Origin: Ruminococcus sp.
GTDB taxonomy: Bacteria > Bacillota > Clostridia > Oscillospirales > Ruminococcaceae
NCBI GenBank assembly: GCA_017397925.1
Contig: JAFQHO010000084.1
Coordinates: 108,033-172,032, forward strand
Reading direction: 5' to 3'
DNA length: 64,000 nucleotides
Made by a program: the position numbers and the translations under genes. Shown one piece after another: positions 7,963-16,569 of the stretch; positions within the stretch are counted from its first letter, which is position 1; each line of letters starts with the position of its first letter. The notes under the pieces were generated by a model. That model worked only from the letters and a program-made list of their open reading frames with translations. It did not search any database and was not told the origin of the DNA.

Positions 7963-10536
7963 TTAAACCTCCGTTGAGAATGTATTCTTTGTGCAGTTTC
8001 TTGCATAGATTTCCTCAGCAGGTATTTTCTGACAGGAGTTGTAGTCATAGCAGTGTGAAATTCTGCGGAATTTCAGCTTCTTATCGCCCTTTCTGCAAAT
8101 CAGCACAAAGATAAGGAGCAATACAGCTGAGCCAATGGATATTACAAGCCCTTCATAAAGCCCCGGAGTGCGGTAGCTGAAAGTAATGACATTATCGCCC
8201 TCATCGGCTTTAACCGCCATAAACCCGTAGGAAACGCGCTCCACGTCCGCAGGCTTGCCGTTTACCTCTGCAGTCCAGCCCTCGCTGTAGGGGACGCTGA
8301 AAAATACCAGTTCAGGCTTATCAAGGCTGATTTCCGCCTCAAATCCGTAGGAATCCCATTCAAAGGAATCGGCGCAATTCTGCTGTTTTTCTCGACAGGC
8401 AGCAATATAGTCGTTTTTGGTGAGATTATATATTCCGGGCGCTGCAGGTTCAAGTATATCGCCGTATTTTTCAACCTGTTTCTCATTGAGGACAATTGCG
8501 TTCAAAAGCAGCTTTTCGCGGATTGCTTTGCTTTTGTCTTCAAGGCTGTTTTCGCTTACGTAGGTATCATAGCCGAAGCCCATAGGGATATACAGCTTAT
8601 TTTCGTATATTTCAAAGTTTTCGTTTTCGCCCACGTATTCAAATTCGTGGAGATATTCACGTATATCAACGTGGGTGGAGATAATACCGTTGTCTCCTGA
8701 TATCTCAACGGATTCCTCAAATGGCATATCCTCGAGAGTAAGTCCTTTTTCAAGAGCCTTATAGCTTAAAACACCGTCTTTTTCGCGGTAGAAATATTTT
8801 ACAGAGAATAGTCCGCGGATGGTATAATGGGTGATATCCGCACGGGATGCCACATCGCGCTGAACGCCTATTGAGTCGTAGAAATCCATAATAGATGTGC
8901 TTACAACACTCTGAAATGCCCTCATAGTAGGAAGTCCCCACATCATAGCGTAGTTGTCGCATCCGTCAGATATATCTATGCGGAAGAAATTATCCTCTGA
9001 AACATCCTCGTATATGTCATCCCTGCTCTTTATTGTATGGCTGATATAGTCCTTGGCGTCAGCAGGTGTGGCAGCACTGTACATAACAGTTGTCAGTACA
9101 CAGCCAAGGCTTGCAAATGCCGTAAGATAGACCATAAGTCCGCCATAGTGTTTATGTTGATTTTTCTGCATTATGATGTATATTGCCATCAGGAGCATTA
9201 CCACTGCAATACCGAAGGTTATCCAGAAATAGCCGAAATCAGCCGGGAGTGTAAACCAACTCAGCTTGCCGTCCTTCTTTTCGGGGATAAGGCTGATAAG
9301 TCCGAAAAACAGCATGACACCGATTGTAATGAAGATTGCAGGCTTGAAATCAGCGTCCTCCTCGTCAAGGGTCTGCGCGGTCATCATAGCAAAAATGAGT
9401 ATTGGCATATAGAACCAGCGCGCATAGTATGAGGCGTTGAACATATAGAACATACTGTTGAGTACAGGAATAAATGAACAGAATATGCAGATCCAGGATA
9501 AACGCACTGCCCAGTGCTTCTTACGTGTACGCATAAAGGTAATAACGCCAAGCATTGAGAAAAGAGGCAGATATCCGCCAACTGACGACCATTTTGCACC
9601 TTCGTTCTTGAAAAGGTTAGGTCTTGCAGGAACGTCGGGAATAAGGAAAAAGCTCTGTATAACGCGGAAAATCCTTGATCCCTCATAGTAGATGATGTTG
9701 CTTTCACCGTAAAGATGTTCGCTGACGCGGAAATTACCCATAATAGCAAGAGCTGAGGGGAGCAGTATAACAGCAGCCATAGCTGTTCCCAGTACCGCCT
9801 CAACAAAAAGTCCCAGGAATTTTCTGAATGTAACGGGGAAGTCCTTACAGGGTATACGCATAAGGAAATAGAGTATAAGGAATACAACCTGTCCTGTGAA
9901 GAAATAGTAGTTGAGAGCCGCCATAAATGCCACTATAAGGGCAAACCAGCCTCGTCTGCGGTTGCAGATATTTTCCTCCATAGCTATGAGCATAAGAGGG
10001 AAGAATGCTGTTACATCCTGGAAGTGGTTGAAGAATATGTTGAAAATCTGAAATCCTGAAAAGGAGTAGAGTAATGCACCGGTCAGTGCAGCCTCCTTTG
10101 AGCGTACAAACCGACGTATAAAGATATAGGCGGTAAGAGAGGCACATCCGTGCTTCAAAGCAAGCAGTACAGGCAGTGAATAGCTTACAAGTGAACGCGG
10201 CAGGATAGTGGAAAGCCAGAAAAATGGGCTTGAAATGAGATAGAAGGAATATGATGTGGTCAAATCAGAGCCTAAATCCGTAAACCAGTTCCAGCCGAAC
10301 TGACCGCTTCTCACAGCGTCATTTGCCAGATTATAAAAGGGTATCTGCTGTGCATTATAGTCGCCGTAGTAGATGAAATAGCCGTTTTCCATAGCCATAA
10401 ACGGCAGCATAGCTAAAATTATTACAAAGAAACCCATAAGAAATGCCAGAAGATATCTTTCTTTTGAATACTGGGTTGTTCTCAATAAGTTTTTATCTGT
10501 TTTCTTATCTGTTTTCTTGTCTGTTTTCTTTTTCAT
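7963..10536 (-). CDS. YfhO family polytopic membrane protein
   Basis: An 857-residue membrane protein with roughly a dozen hydrophobic segments, beginning LLAFLMGFFVIILAMLPFMA, a large extracytoplasmic region (about residues 490-800) and a last TM near 815-835. The early motif YYGDYNAQQIPFYNLANDAV, GCASLTAYIFIRRF and the C-terminal PYSEGWTAEVNGKPADV are typical of the YfhO family. In Bacillus and Listeria YfhO-like proteins act in glycosylation of lipoteichoic acid from polyprenyl-linked sugars outside the membrane; that role is inferred here. The N terminus is a three-fold KKTD repeat encoded by a short tandem repeat. AAGGAGAAAG gives the ribosome site. Confidence 0.83.
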   Translation of the reverse strand: MKKKTDKKTDKKTDKNLLRTTQYSKERYLLAFLMGFFVIILAMLPFMAMENGYFIYYGDYNAQQIPFYNLANDAVRSGQFGWNWFTDLGSDLTTSYSFYLISSPFFWLSTILPRSLVSYSLPVLLALKHGCASLTAYIFIRRFVRSKEAALTGALLYSFSGFQIFNIFFNHFQDVTAFFPLMLIAMEENICNRRRGWFALIVAFMAALNYYFFTGQVVFLILYFLMRIPCKDFPVTFRKFLGLFVEAVLGTAMAAVILLPSALAIMGNFRVSEHLYGESNIIYYEGSRIFRVIQSFFLIPDVPARPNLFKNEGAKWSSVGGYLPLFSMLGVITFMRTRKKHWAVRLSWICIFCSFIPVLNSMFYMFNASYYARWFYMPILIFAMMTAQTLDEEDADFKPAIFITIGVMLFFGLISLIPEKKDGKLSWFTLPADFGYFWITFGIAVVMLLMAIYIIMQKNQHKHYGGLMVYLTAFASLGCVLTTVMYSAATPADAKDYISHTIKSRDDIYEDVSEDNFFRIDISDGCDNYAMMWGLPTMRAFQSVVSTSIMDFYDSIGVQRDVASRADITHYTIRGLFSVKYFYREKDGVLSYKALEKGLTLEDMPFEESVEISGDNGIISTHVDIREYLHEFEYVGENENFEIYENKLYIPMGFGYDTYVSENSLEDKSKAIREKLLLNAIVLNEKQVEKYGDILEPAAPGIYNLTKNDYIAACREKQQNCADSFEWDSYGFEAEISLDKPELVFFSVPYSEGWTAEVNGKPADVERVSYGFMAVKADEGDNVITFSYRTPGLYEGLVISIGSAVLLLIFVLICRKGDKKLKFRRISHCYDYNSCQKIPAEEIYARNCTKNTFSTEV

Positions 10537-10614
10537 TTACTTTCTCCTTGAAAAAAATTCTTATATTATATTATATCACATACAGGTGGATTTTTAAAGG
10601 GGTTTTAATAAATT

Positions 10615-10644
10615 TTCACATACAATCGGGAAATTTCATACTAT
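10615..10644 (+). promoter_or_regulatory. Probable promoter of the DUF11-type gene
   Basis: TTCACA (10615-10620), 18-bp spacer, TACTAT (10639-10644), about 40 bp before the start codon. Confidence 0.45.
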
Positions 10645-10686
10645 ATAAAGCAGCACATCGCTGCAATCCTACAGGAGGAATAGATT

Positions 10687-11550
10687 ATGGCTACTTTTTT
10701 TAATCAGGCAACGCTTTCCTATAACGGCAATGTTGCGGATTCCAATATAATTACGGGCAGAATTGTTGAAACCTTGTCCGCTTCTAAGAATGCCCTTACT
10801 CCCACATATACGGGAACAGATGATATCACCTATGTTGTAAGCGTGATAAACAGCGGTGATACGGCGTTTACAGGTCTTACGCTGACAGATAACCTTGGCA
10901 GATATACCCTTGATGACGGAACAACAGAGGTAGTTCCTCTCACATATGTGAATGGAACATTAAACTATTACATTAACGGTGTACTGCAGGCAGCTCCCAA
11001 TGTAACAGATATCGAACCGCTTACTATTACAGGTATCAGCGTACCAGCAGGTGGAAATGCTATCATCATTTACAACGCCTGTCCTAATCAGTACGCACCC
11101 TTGGGAGAAAATGCTTCTATAACAAATACAGTTACAATTGCAGGCAGTTCAACTGTCACTCCTGTTACTGCCTCAGAAACAGTGACAAACAGCACAGAGC
11201 CTGAGCTGACTATCAGCAAGGCGCTTGAACCCGATGTAGTAACTGAAAACAGCGCTATAACCTATACTTTTGATATCAGAAACTACGGCGGTACAGCTAC
11301 AGATATAACAGATGATGTTATTTTCAGAGATGTATTTGACCCTGTGCTTGATATCACATCTGTCACATTCAACGGCATACCCTGGAAAATTGGCACTGAT
11401 TACACCTATAATACGGTTACAGGCGAGTTTGTATCTGTAAACGGAAGTGTTGCCGTACCTGCTGCCACATTCAGTCAGGACCCTGCAACAGGTGTATGGA
11501 CAACTGAACCCGGTGTAAGCACACTTGTTATTATGGGTACTATTGCATAA
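10687..11550 (+). CDS. DUF11-type repeat protein
   Basis: A 287-residue Thr/Asn/Ile-rich protein built from two Ig-like, DUF11-type repeats: ITYVVSVINSGDTAFTGLTLTDNLG (about 48-72, given here in part) and ITYTFDIRNYGG with IFRDVFDP (about 190-220), each repeat pairing a strand with VTNS/VTNT-type endings. DUF11 modules are usually found in surface or sheath proteins. Here there is no signal peptide, no TM segment and no sortase motif; the protein begins MATFFNQATLSYNG. GGAGG at 10674-10678 precedes the ATG. Flanked by its own promoter and terminator, so it is monocistronic. Export route and role are unknown. Confidence 0.75.
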   Translation: MATFFNQATLSYNGNVADSNIITGRIVETLSASKNALTPTYTGTDDITYVVSVINSGDTAFTGLTLTDNLGRYTLDDGTTEVVPLTYVNGTLNYYINGVLQAAPNVTDIEPLTITGISVPAGGNAIIIYNACPNQYAPLGENASITNTVTIAGSSTVTPVTASETVTNSTEPELTISKALEPDVVTENSAITYTFDIRNYGGTATDITDDVIFRDVFDPVLDITSVTFNGIPWKIGTDYTYNTVTGEFVSVNGSVAVPAATFSQDPATGVWTTEPGVSTLVIMGTIA

Positions 11551-11562
11551 ATCGGGTAAAAA

Positions 11563-11583
11563 TAGGGCGGATTATCCGCCCTA
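11563..11583. terminator. Palindromic repeat acting as terminator after the DUF11-type gene
   Basis: Nine-bp stem TAGGGCGGA/TCCGCCCTA with a TTA loop, a member of the dispersed GGGCG palindrome family. It sits between convergent genes but has no long T run. Confidence 0.55.
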
Positions 11584-11642
11584 TACATTGCCTTATATAA
11601 TTCTTCAAGAGTTAGTTGATGCAGCAATAGAATAATGCAGAA

Positions 11643-14390
11643 CTATATTACTGAAATATCAAGAACACCCATTCCATTGCTTATTGTAACTGCTATATAA
11701 CCTACGCCCTCAGCTTCAATGGGGATTGTGTATTCATTGAATTCATCATATGCTGTTGTTGCTTTTATATCGCAGGTATACCTGTTTTTTCCTACGGTGA
11801 GATGAAGTGTTTTATAGCCTAATATAGAGGAAATTCTCAGCTTTACCGCAGATTTGCCGGTGAAATCAATTCCACAGTATACCGCTGTTCCCGACCATTC
11901 ATCGGTACGGATATAGTAGCTTTCCAGGTTTCTTGACCACAGAGTTTGTATTTCGTCGCTGCTGTCAAAGGTATGTGCGGCAAATGAATTTCTGCGTATT
12001 CCAAGACTTTCTCCGATTATTTTAACATCTGCTGAAATGGGGAGATTATCAGAATTTCCGCCTGCCATAAACTTATAAGTGGCTGTTTCTGTAATGAATT
12101 TTTCGCGGCGGACATCGTAAATCTGCAATATTTCGGGCAGAATTTCAATTCTTACTCTCATTTCGCTGTGTGCCTTTATATGCACTCTTGAAAAGCCGCA
12201 GAGTTTTTTGATTGGACGTGTGGTTTCAGAATTTTCCACAGCATAATAAAGCTGTACAACTTCATCGCTGTCAATGTCAGACACGTTTTCAACTGTTACA
12301 TATGCTGTATATGTGCCCTTTTCATTGACTGATACTTCAAGGCTTTTATAGCGGAAATCAGCGTAGGACAGTCCGTAGCCGAAGGGATACAGGGGCTTGC
12401 CCTTGAAATACATATATGTGGTGCCGCTGTTTTCTATGTTGTACTCCTTGATATCAGGCAGGTCGATGTCTGAACGGTACCAGGTCAGGGCGACTCTGCC
12501 TGCGGGAATGTTCTTTCCGCTGAGAGTTTCAGCGAGGGCTGTTCCAAGATGAGGGCCTGCGTGGGTTGTGTAAATAATAGCAGGAAGTTTTTCATCAGAA
12601 CGTGTTACTGAATAGGGAAAGCTTGAAATAATTGCCAGTATCGTATTCGGGTTGATTGAGTGGATTTCAAGCGCTGTATCCTCCTGCTGTCCCAGTGACA
12701 GCGTGGTGCGGTCGTAGCATTCCTTTACGTGCTGTATAGGGTCGTTTCCTACACAGATAATAACATTGTCACATTCTGCAGCAATCGCCTTTCCGCGTTC
12801 AATTCCTGCGGATATTACTTCAAGGGTAAATGTATTCTTAGGCAATACAGGAGTGTTCTTTTCAAGGGAAAGTTTGCCGTTTTTTCCCCATTCCATACGG
12901 CGGTGGAGCAGGAAATCCTCGATGATATATTCGTTTCCGCCTATATTGCGGAAATTGAAAGATTCCGATGTGTACCAGTCGTATATGAAGTTTTCGGAAA
13001 GCTTCAGCGTTCCGTCCTTGTAGGCAGCATATTTTCCGTGTGTTTCAGAAAAGAGATTCCAGCAGTTATCTCCCCACTTTTTCAGCTTGAAAAGGCAGTT
13101 TTCGTCGGGAGTATTGCCGTCGGCAAAAATTGTTCCGTCCTCGTGGATTGACAGGTATTTCCCCTCTGAGTTTTTTATGGCGACTATATCCCACAAATCA
13201 TCGGAGAGAATTTCACTTTCAGCGAATTCATTGCGTATACCCTCAACGGCTGATACCGCATTTCGGAAATATCCTGTGTACCAATCGCGGAAATTTTCTT
13301 CTGAAATTGCACCAAGAACGGCAATTTTCTTTGCGTTGCCTCTGATTGGCAGTATACCGTTGTTTTTTAGCAGTACTACCTGTTCTCTTGCGGCTCTAAG
13401 ATTTACTTCCGCCGACTTTTCATCATCAAGTACATCAAGAGTTATATCGTTATATGGGCAGTTGGGGGCGGAATGTCCAAGCTTTAAACGTGCATACAGC
13501 ACGTTGCATACAGCGTGGTCAAGCTCCTCCATTGTAACAATTCCCTGTTCCAATGCCTGTCTGGCGGTTTCTTCGATTATGCTCGTTGCATCATTGACTA
13601 TATCTCCCCCTGCCTTCATTGATGCAGAGAGGGTTTCGGTGTGGGTATCAAAATATCTGTGCTCTGTGACATTCTGCGAGAAATCACAGCCGTCTGTTAC
13701 TGTAAACCATATACCCCAGTCTTTTTTCAGTACAGCGTCAATATCGGGGTGACACATTGCGGGAATGCCGTTTATCTCGTTATATGAGGTCATTATGCTC
13801 TTTACTCCGCCGTATTTTACAGCGTACATAAAAGCGGCATAGTAATATTCGTGTTTCAGCCTCAGCGGTACGTTTGCATTGCATTTATCACGGTCTGTTT
13901 CGTTATTGCTGGCGGCAAAATGCTTCAATGTGGGGATTGTCTTTACAAATTCTCCGTTATCCGCAGCCATTGCCTTGGTATATGCAGCGGTCATAGTTCC
14001 TGTAAGGCATACGTCTTCTCCGTAGCCTTCTTCGGTGCGTCCCCACAGGGGATGACGTTCCATATCTACTGTGGGTCCCCACATACAGGGACTTATGGAG
14101 CTGTCAAAGTTATAATAGGCTCTGCTCTCATTGCCTGCAATTTCGCCAAGCTCCGCCATAAGTTTCGTGTCAAAGGTGCCTGCAAGGCCTATGGGCTGTG
14201 GAAATACCGTTGAGCAGTGTTCTTCTTTTCTTCCTACATAGCCTCTTGCGATTTCTGAACCCACAATGAAATATTCCAGGTCCTCATCGGGGATAGCTTT
14301 CTGGATAACGCATATAAGCGCTATTTTATCTTCGACAGATAGTCTGCTGCATATTTCAGCTGCTTTATCTGTAAATCTTTTATCTAACAT
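11643..14390 (-). CDS. Glycoside hydrolase family 3 beta-glycosidase with C-terminal carbohydrate-binding-like domain
   Basis: A 915-residue GH3 enzyme. The N-terminal TIM barrel carries the substrate-binding KHF (TLKHFAASNNET) and the nucleophile region FTVTDGCDF, with Asp233 as the probable nucleophile. The (alpha/beta)6 domain starts at REQVVLLKNNGILP and is interrupted by an extra beta-rich insert (about residues 400-520). A fibronectin III-like domain follows (YTAYVTVENVSDIDSDEVVQLY), then about 130 residues (from residue 785) resembling a CBM6-type beta-sandwich (AVKLRISSILG...YIAVTISNGMG). No signal peptide, so it acts inside the cell on imported oligosaccharides; beta-glucosidase or beta-xylosidase cannot be separated here. 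Ten bp downstream of the ANTAR gene, in one operon with glutamine synthetase. Confidence 0.88.
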   Translation of the reverse strand: MLDKRFTDKAAEICSRLSVEDKIALICVIQKAIPDEDLEYFIVGSEIARGYVGRKEEHCSTVFPQPIGLAGTFDTKLMAELGEIAGNESRAYYNFDSSISPCMWGPTVDMERHPLWGRTEEGYGEDVCLTGTMTAAYTKAMAADNGEFVKTIPTLKHFAASNNETDRDKCNANVPLRLKHEYYYAAFMYAVKYGGVKSIMTSYNEINGIPAMCHPDIDAVLKKDWGIWFTVTDGCDFSQNVTEHRYFDTHTETLSASMKAGGDIVNDATSIIEETARQALEQGIVTMEELDHAVCNVLYARLKLGHSAPNCPYNDITLDVLDDEKSAEVNLRAAREQVVLLKNNGILPIRGNAKKIAVLGAISEENFRDWYTGYFRNAVSAVEGIRNEFAESEILSDDLWDIVAIKNSEGKYLSIHEDGTIFADGNTPDENCLFKLKKWGDNCWNLFSETHGKYAAYKDGTLKLSENFIYDWYTSESFNFRNIGGNEYIIEDFLLHRRMEWGKNGKLSLEKNTPVLPKNTFTLEVISAGIERGKAIAAECDNVIICVGNDPIQHVKECYDRTTLSLGQQEDTALEIHSINPNTILAIISSFPYSVTRSDEKLPAIIYTTHAGPHLGTALAETLSGKNIPAGRVALTWYRSDIDLPDIKEYNIENSGTTYMYFKGKPLYPFGYGLSYADFRYKSLEVSVNEKGTYTAYVTVENVSDIDSDEVVQLYYAVENSETTRPIKKLCGFSRVHIKAHSEMRVRIEILPEILQIYDVRREKFITETATYKFMAGGNSDNLPISADVKIIGESLGIRRNSFAAHTFDSSDEIQTLWSRNLESYYIRTDEWSGTAVYCGIDFTGKSAVKLRISSILGYKTLHLTVGKNRYTCDIKATTAYDEFNEYTIPIEAEGVGYIAVTISNGMGVLDISVI

Positions 14391-14400
14391 AGTGCGATCC

Positions 14401-14964
14401 TCAGGTCAGGTCTGATATTATTTTTCTGGCTGCATCACGCCGTGTGCAGCGGCTGTTCATAGCCTGTTTTTCAAGGTGACGGTGTGCCTGTGGCTCTGTA
14501 AAGCCAAGATATTTCATAAGCATTGTTTTTGCCTTGTTTATAAGGCGTATATCGCTGATATGTTGCATAACCTCCTCGGATTCCCTTATATTGGAAATAA
14601 GTGCGGTATCTGCTTTAAGGAGGCGTATACCCTCTGAAATAGTCCTGCTGTCAAGAGGCTTTGACAATACAAGGATATTATATGGCGACAGCTTGTCGGC
14701 AAGTTCCTCTGATACGGAACGGCTGCACAGAAGTATAATAACAGCGTTTGTGTAGTCGGCGGCTGTTTCTGCAAGCTCTGTACCCATTTCTCCCATAAGG
14801 GGGGTATCTATAATAACGATATCCGGAGGGGTATTAAGCAGGGTTCTGCGTGCCTGTGCTGCGGAGGATATAACGGAAATCTGTGAATAGCCGTTGCTGC
14901 GGAGTGTACAGTAAAGCATATCCGCTGTGGATTCCGTCTGTGAAACTATAATTGCTTTGTTCAT
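14401..14964 (-). CDS. ANTAR-domain response regulator (transcription antiterminator)
   Basis: A 187-residue two-domain protein. Residues 1-120 form a receiver-like domain with the phosphoacceptor position Asp53 (PDIVIIDTPLMG) and the conserved SKP near residue 102, but the usual acidic pair after strand 1 is replaced by SQTE, so phosphorylation may be altered. Residues about 128-187 are an ANTAR RNA-binding domain (INKAKTMLMKYLGFTEPQAH, then RRDAARKII). ANTAR proteins bind twin hexaloop hairpins in leader RNA and block terminators. Placed 9 bp after the glutamine synthetase-like gene, the usual clostridial pairing, suggesting control of nitrogen metabolism genes. RBS AGAGG. The target RNA was not found in the operon leader, which is too short. 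Confidence 0.88.
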   Translation of the reverse strand: MNKAIIVSQTESTADMLYCTLRSNGYSQISVISSAAQARRTLLNTPPDIVIIDTPLMGEMGTELAETAADYTNAVIILLCSRSVSEELADKLSPYNILVLSKPLDSRTISEGIRLLKADTALISNIRESEEVMQHISDIRLINKAKTMLMKYLGFTEPQAHRHLEKQAMNSRCTRRDAARKIISDLT

Positions 14965-14973
14965 ATCAGCCTC

Positions 14974-16251
14974 TTATATGTACGGGAAGTAGTATTCATC
15001 GTAAAAGCTGTCTGTACTGTCGTATTCCTTTAGTGCTTCAAGTTGTGAGTGCATATGATGAAAAGTTCTTTTCAGCAGATTTTCCGGAAGATTGCTGCGG
15101 AGAAATTCACTGTTGCGGGCAATATACATAGCCTTTTCCAGGCTTTCGGGCAGCTGGTCGGAGGTGTCTGTGCCTCTGTAGTAGAGGGAATTGTCGCCGC
15201 TTTTTATGCCCTCGATACCTGCTGCAAGTATGAGCTTGAATGCAATATACGGATTGCAGGCAGCATCTGCGGAGCGTATTTCAATTCTTGGTGATAAACC
15301 CTTATAATTGCATAAGCGTATCAATGAAGTGCGGTCATCGGTGGAAAAATTAATGTATTTCGGTGCGTAGCCTACGCCGAAACGACTGTAGGAATTTATT
15401 GTGGGGTTGAGAAATACCGTTATTTCGCCTATTCTGCGAAGTACGCCCGATATAAAGCATTTTCCTTCCTCGGTGATATTATCGGGAGAGGTGCCGAAGA
15501 TATGTTCTCCGTTCTTTTTTACAATAAATGAGAAGGTAACGGCGCTGCCGTGTTCGTTTTCAAGAGGTTTTGGCATAAACGAAGCGAAAAGTCCGCATTG
15601 TTCCGCTACTGATTTAACGATTGACTTGTAGTGCACCATATCATCAGCGGCGTTTACAGGCTCATTTGCGCGGAATGCAATTTCATTCTGTCCTGAGCCG
15701 TGTTTGTGACAGGAGCTTTTGGGATTGAAGCCCATTTCTTCAAGAGCAAGGCATATTTCGCGTCGTGTATTTTCACATTTATCCAATGGAGCTACGTCGA
15801 GATATCCGCCTCTGTCGTGGGGGATTTTTGTAGGTTCGCCCTTTTCGTTAAGATTAAAAAGGTAGAACTCGCAGCGTGTGCTGATTTCGCAGGAATAGCC
15901 GTTAAGACGCAGCTCATTTATGTATTTTATGAGATGTGTGCGCATACCTGAGGAATAGGGTGTTCCGTCAGGGTTTTTCAGTGAGCAGAAGAAACGTATT
16001 ACCCTGCCTGATTTCGGACGCCAGGGCAGGACTGACAGCGTGGAAATATCAGGTACCAGAATAAGCTCCAGGGAGGATTCATCGAATTCTGAGTAATCTA
16101 AAGGTATACCGTATGAGAATGCCCGTTCAAGCTCAGTTGGCATTATGGCGATGTTTTTCAGATTGCCGTAAATATCGCAAAAAGTCAGACGGATGAATTT
16201 TATACCTTCTTCTTCAATAAATTTAAGAACTTCCTTGGGTGAATTATTCAT
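14974..16251 (-). CDS. Glutamine synthetase-like protein, divergent type I
   Basis: A 425-residue GlnA-family protein. The family framework is clear: N-terminal beta-grasp (IKFIRLTFCDIYGNLKNI), MPKPLENEHGSAVTFSF, LNPTINSYSRFGVGYAPKYI and RIEIRSADAACNPYIAFKLI. Several active-site motifs differ from classical GlnA: CEFYLF instead of PEFFLF-type with its preceding Glu, HKHGSGQNEI instead of HHEVAPGQHEI, and FSF where HxHxSL supplies ammonium and glutamate contacts. It may be a true but divergent glutamine synthetase or a related gamma-glutamyl ligase. AGGAGG ribosome site; own strong promoter; followed by the ANTAR regulator and the GH3 gene. Confidence 0.82.
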   Translation of the reverse strand: MNNSPKEVLKFIEEEGIKFIRLTFCDIYGNLKNIAIMPTELERAFSYGIPLDYSEFDESSLELILVPDISTLSVLPWRPKSGRVIRFFCSLKNPDGTPYSSGMRTHLIKYINELRLNGYSCEISTRCEFYLFNLNEKGEPTKIPHDRGGYLDVAPLDKCENTRREICLALEEMGFNPKSSCHKHGSGQNEIAFRANEPVNAADDMVHYKSIVKSVAEQCGLFASFMPKPLENEHGSAVTFSFIVKKNGEHIFGTSPDNITEEGKCFISGVLRRIGEITVFLNPTINSYSRFGVGYAPKYINFSTDDRTSLIRLCNYKGLSPRIEIRSADAACNPYIAFKLILAAGIEGIKSGDNSLYYRGTDTSDQLPESLEKAMYIARNSEFLRSNLPENLLKRTFHHMHSQLEALKEYDSTDSFYDEYYFPYI

Positions 16252-16280
16252 AGTGGCGCCTCCTAAATAAATCTGAGAAT

Positions 16281-16309
16281 ATTATAGCATATTTTGTACG
16301 GATTGTAAA
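16281..16309 (-). promoter_or_regulatory. Promoter of the glutamine synthetase - ANTAR - GH3 operon
   Basis: On the minus strand TTTACA (16309-16304), 17-bp spacer, extended -10 TGCTATAAT (TATAAT 16286-16281). The 5' UTR would be only about 20-25 nt, which leaves no room for an ANTAR-type twin-hairpin leader. Confidence 0.75.
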
Positions 16310-16476
16310 TAGAAATCAGGAAAAATAAGAACCAAGATAATATAATGAGAGAAATTGTCGAACAATAAATAATGCTGTTTTTTCCCCTCTATATATACAT
16401 TCAAACGAGAAGAAAAAAACGGACACGAAAAATAAATATTTTTTTATTTTAACATATTTCGACCCTAAAAAACAAA

Positions 16477-16504
16477 AGAACAGCGGCATTTCTGCCGCTG
16501 TTCG
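16477..16504. repeat. Left copy of the 28-bp direct repeat flanking the IS (terminator hairpin)
   Basis: Identical to 18043-18070. It is a perfect 10-bp stem AACAGCGGCA/TGCCGCTGTT with a TTTC loop; on the minus strand it is followed by a T-rich tract (CTTTTGTTTTTT), i.e. an intrinsic terminator that served the small gene at 18082 before the insertion. The upstream 16310-16476 is A/T-rich and holds no gene. Confidence 0.85.
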
Positions 16505-16569
16505 CAGACTGTCCAAAAACCCCGATTTCGGAGAGGAAATCGGGGTTAAAGTTTTAATTAAAGATAAAA

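Noticed and set aside
16252-16310. ANTAR twin-hairpin leader before the glutamine synthetase-like gene
   Set aside because: The predicted leader is only 20-25 nt, too short, and no hexaloop hairpins are seen.
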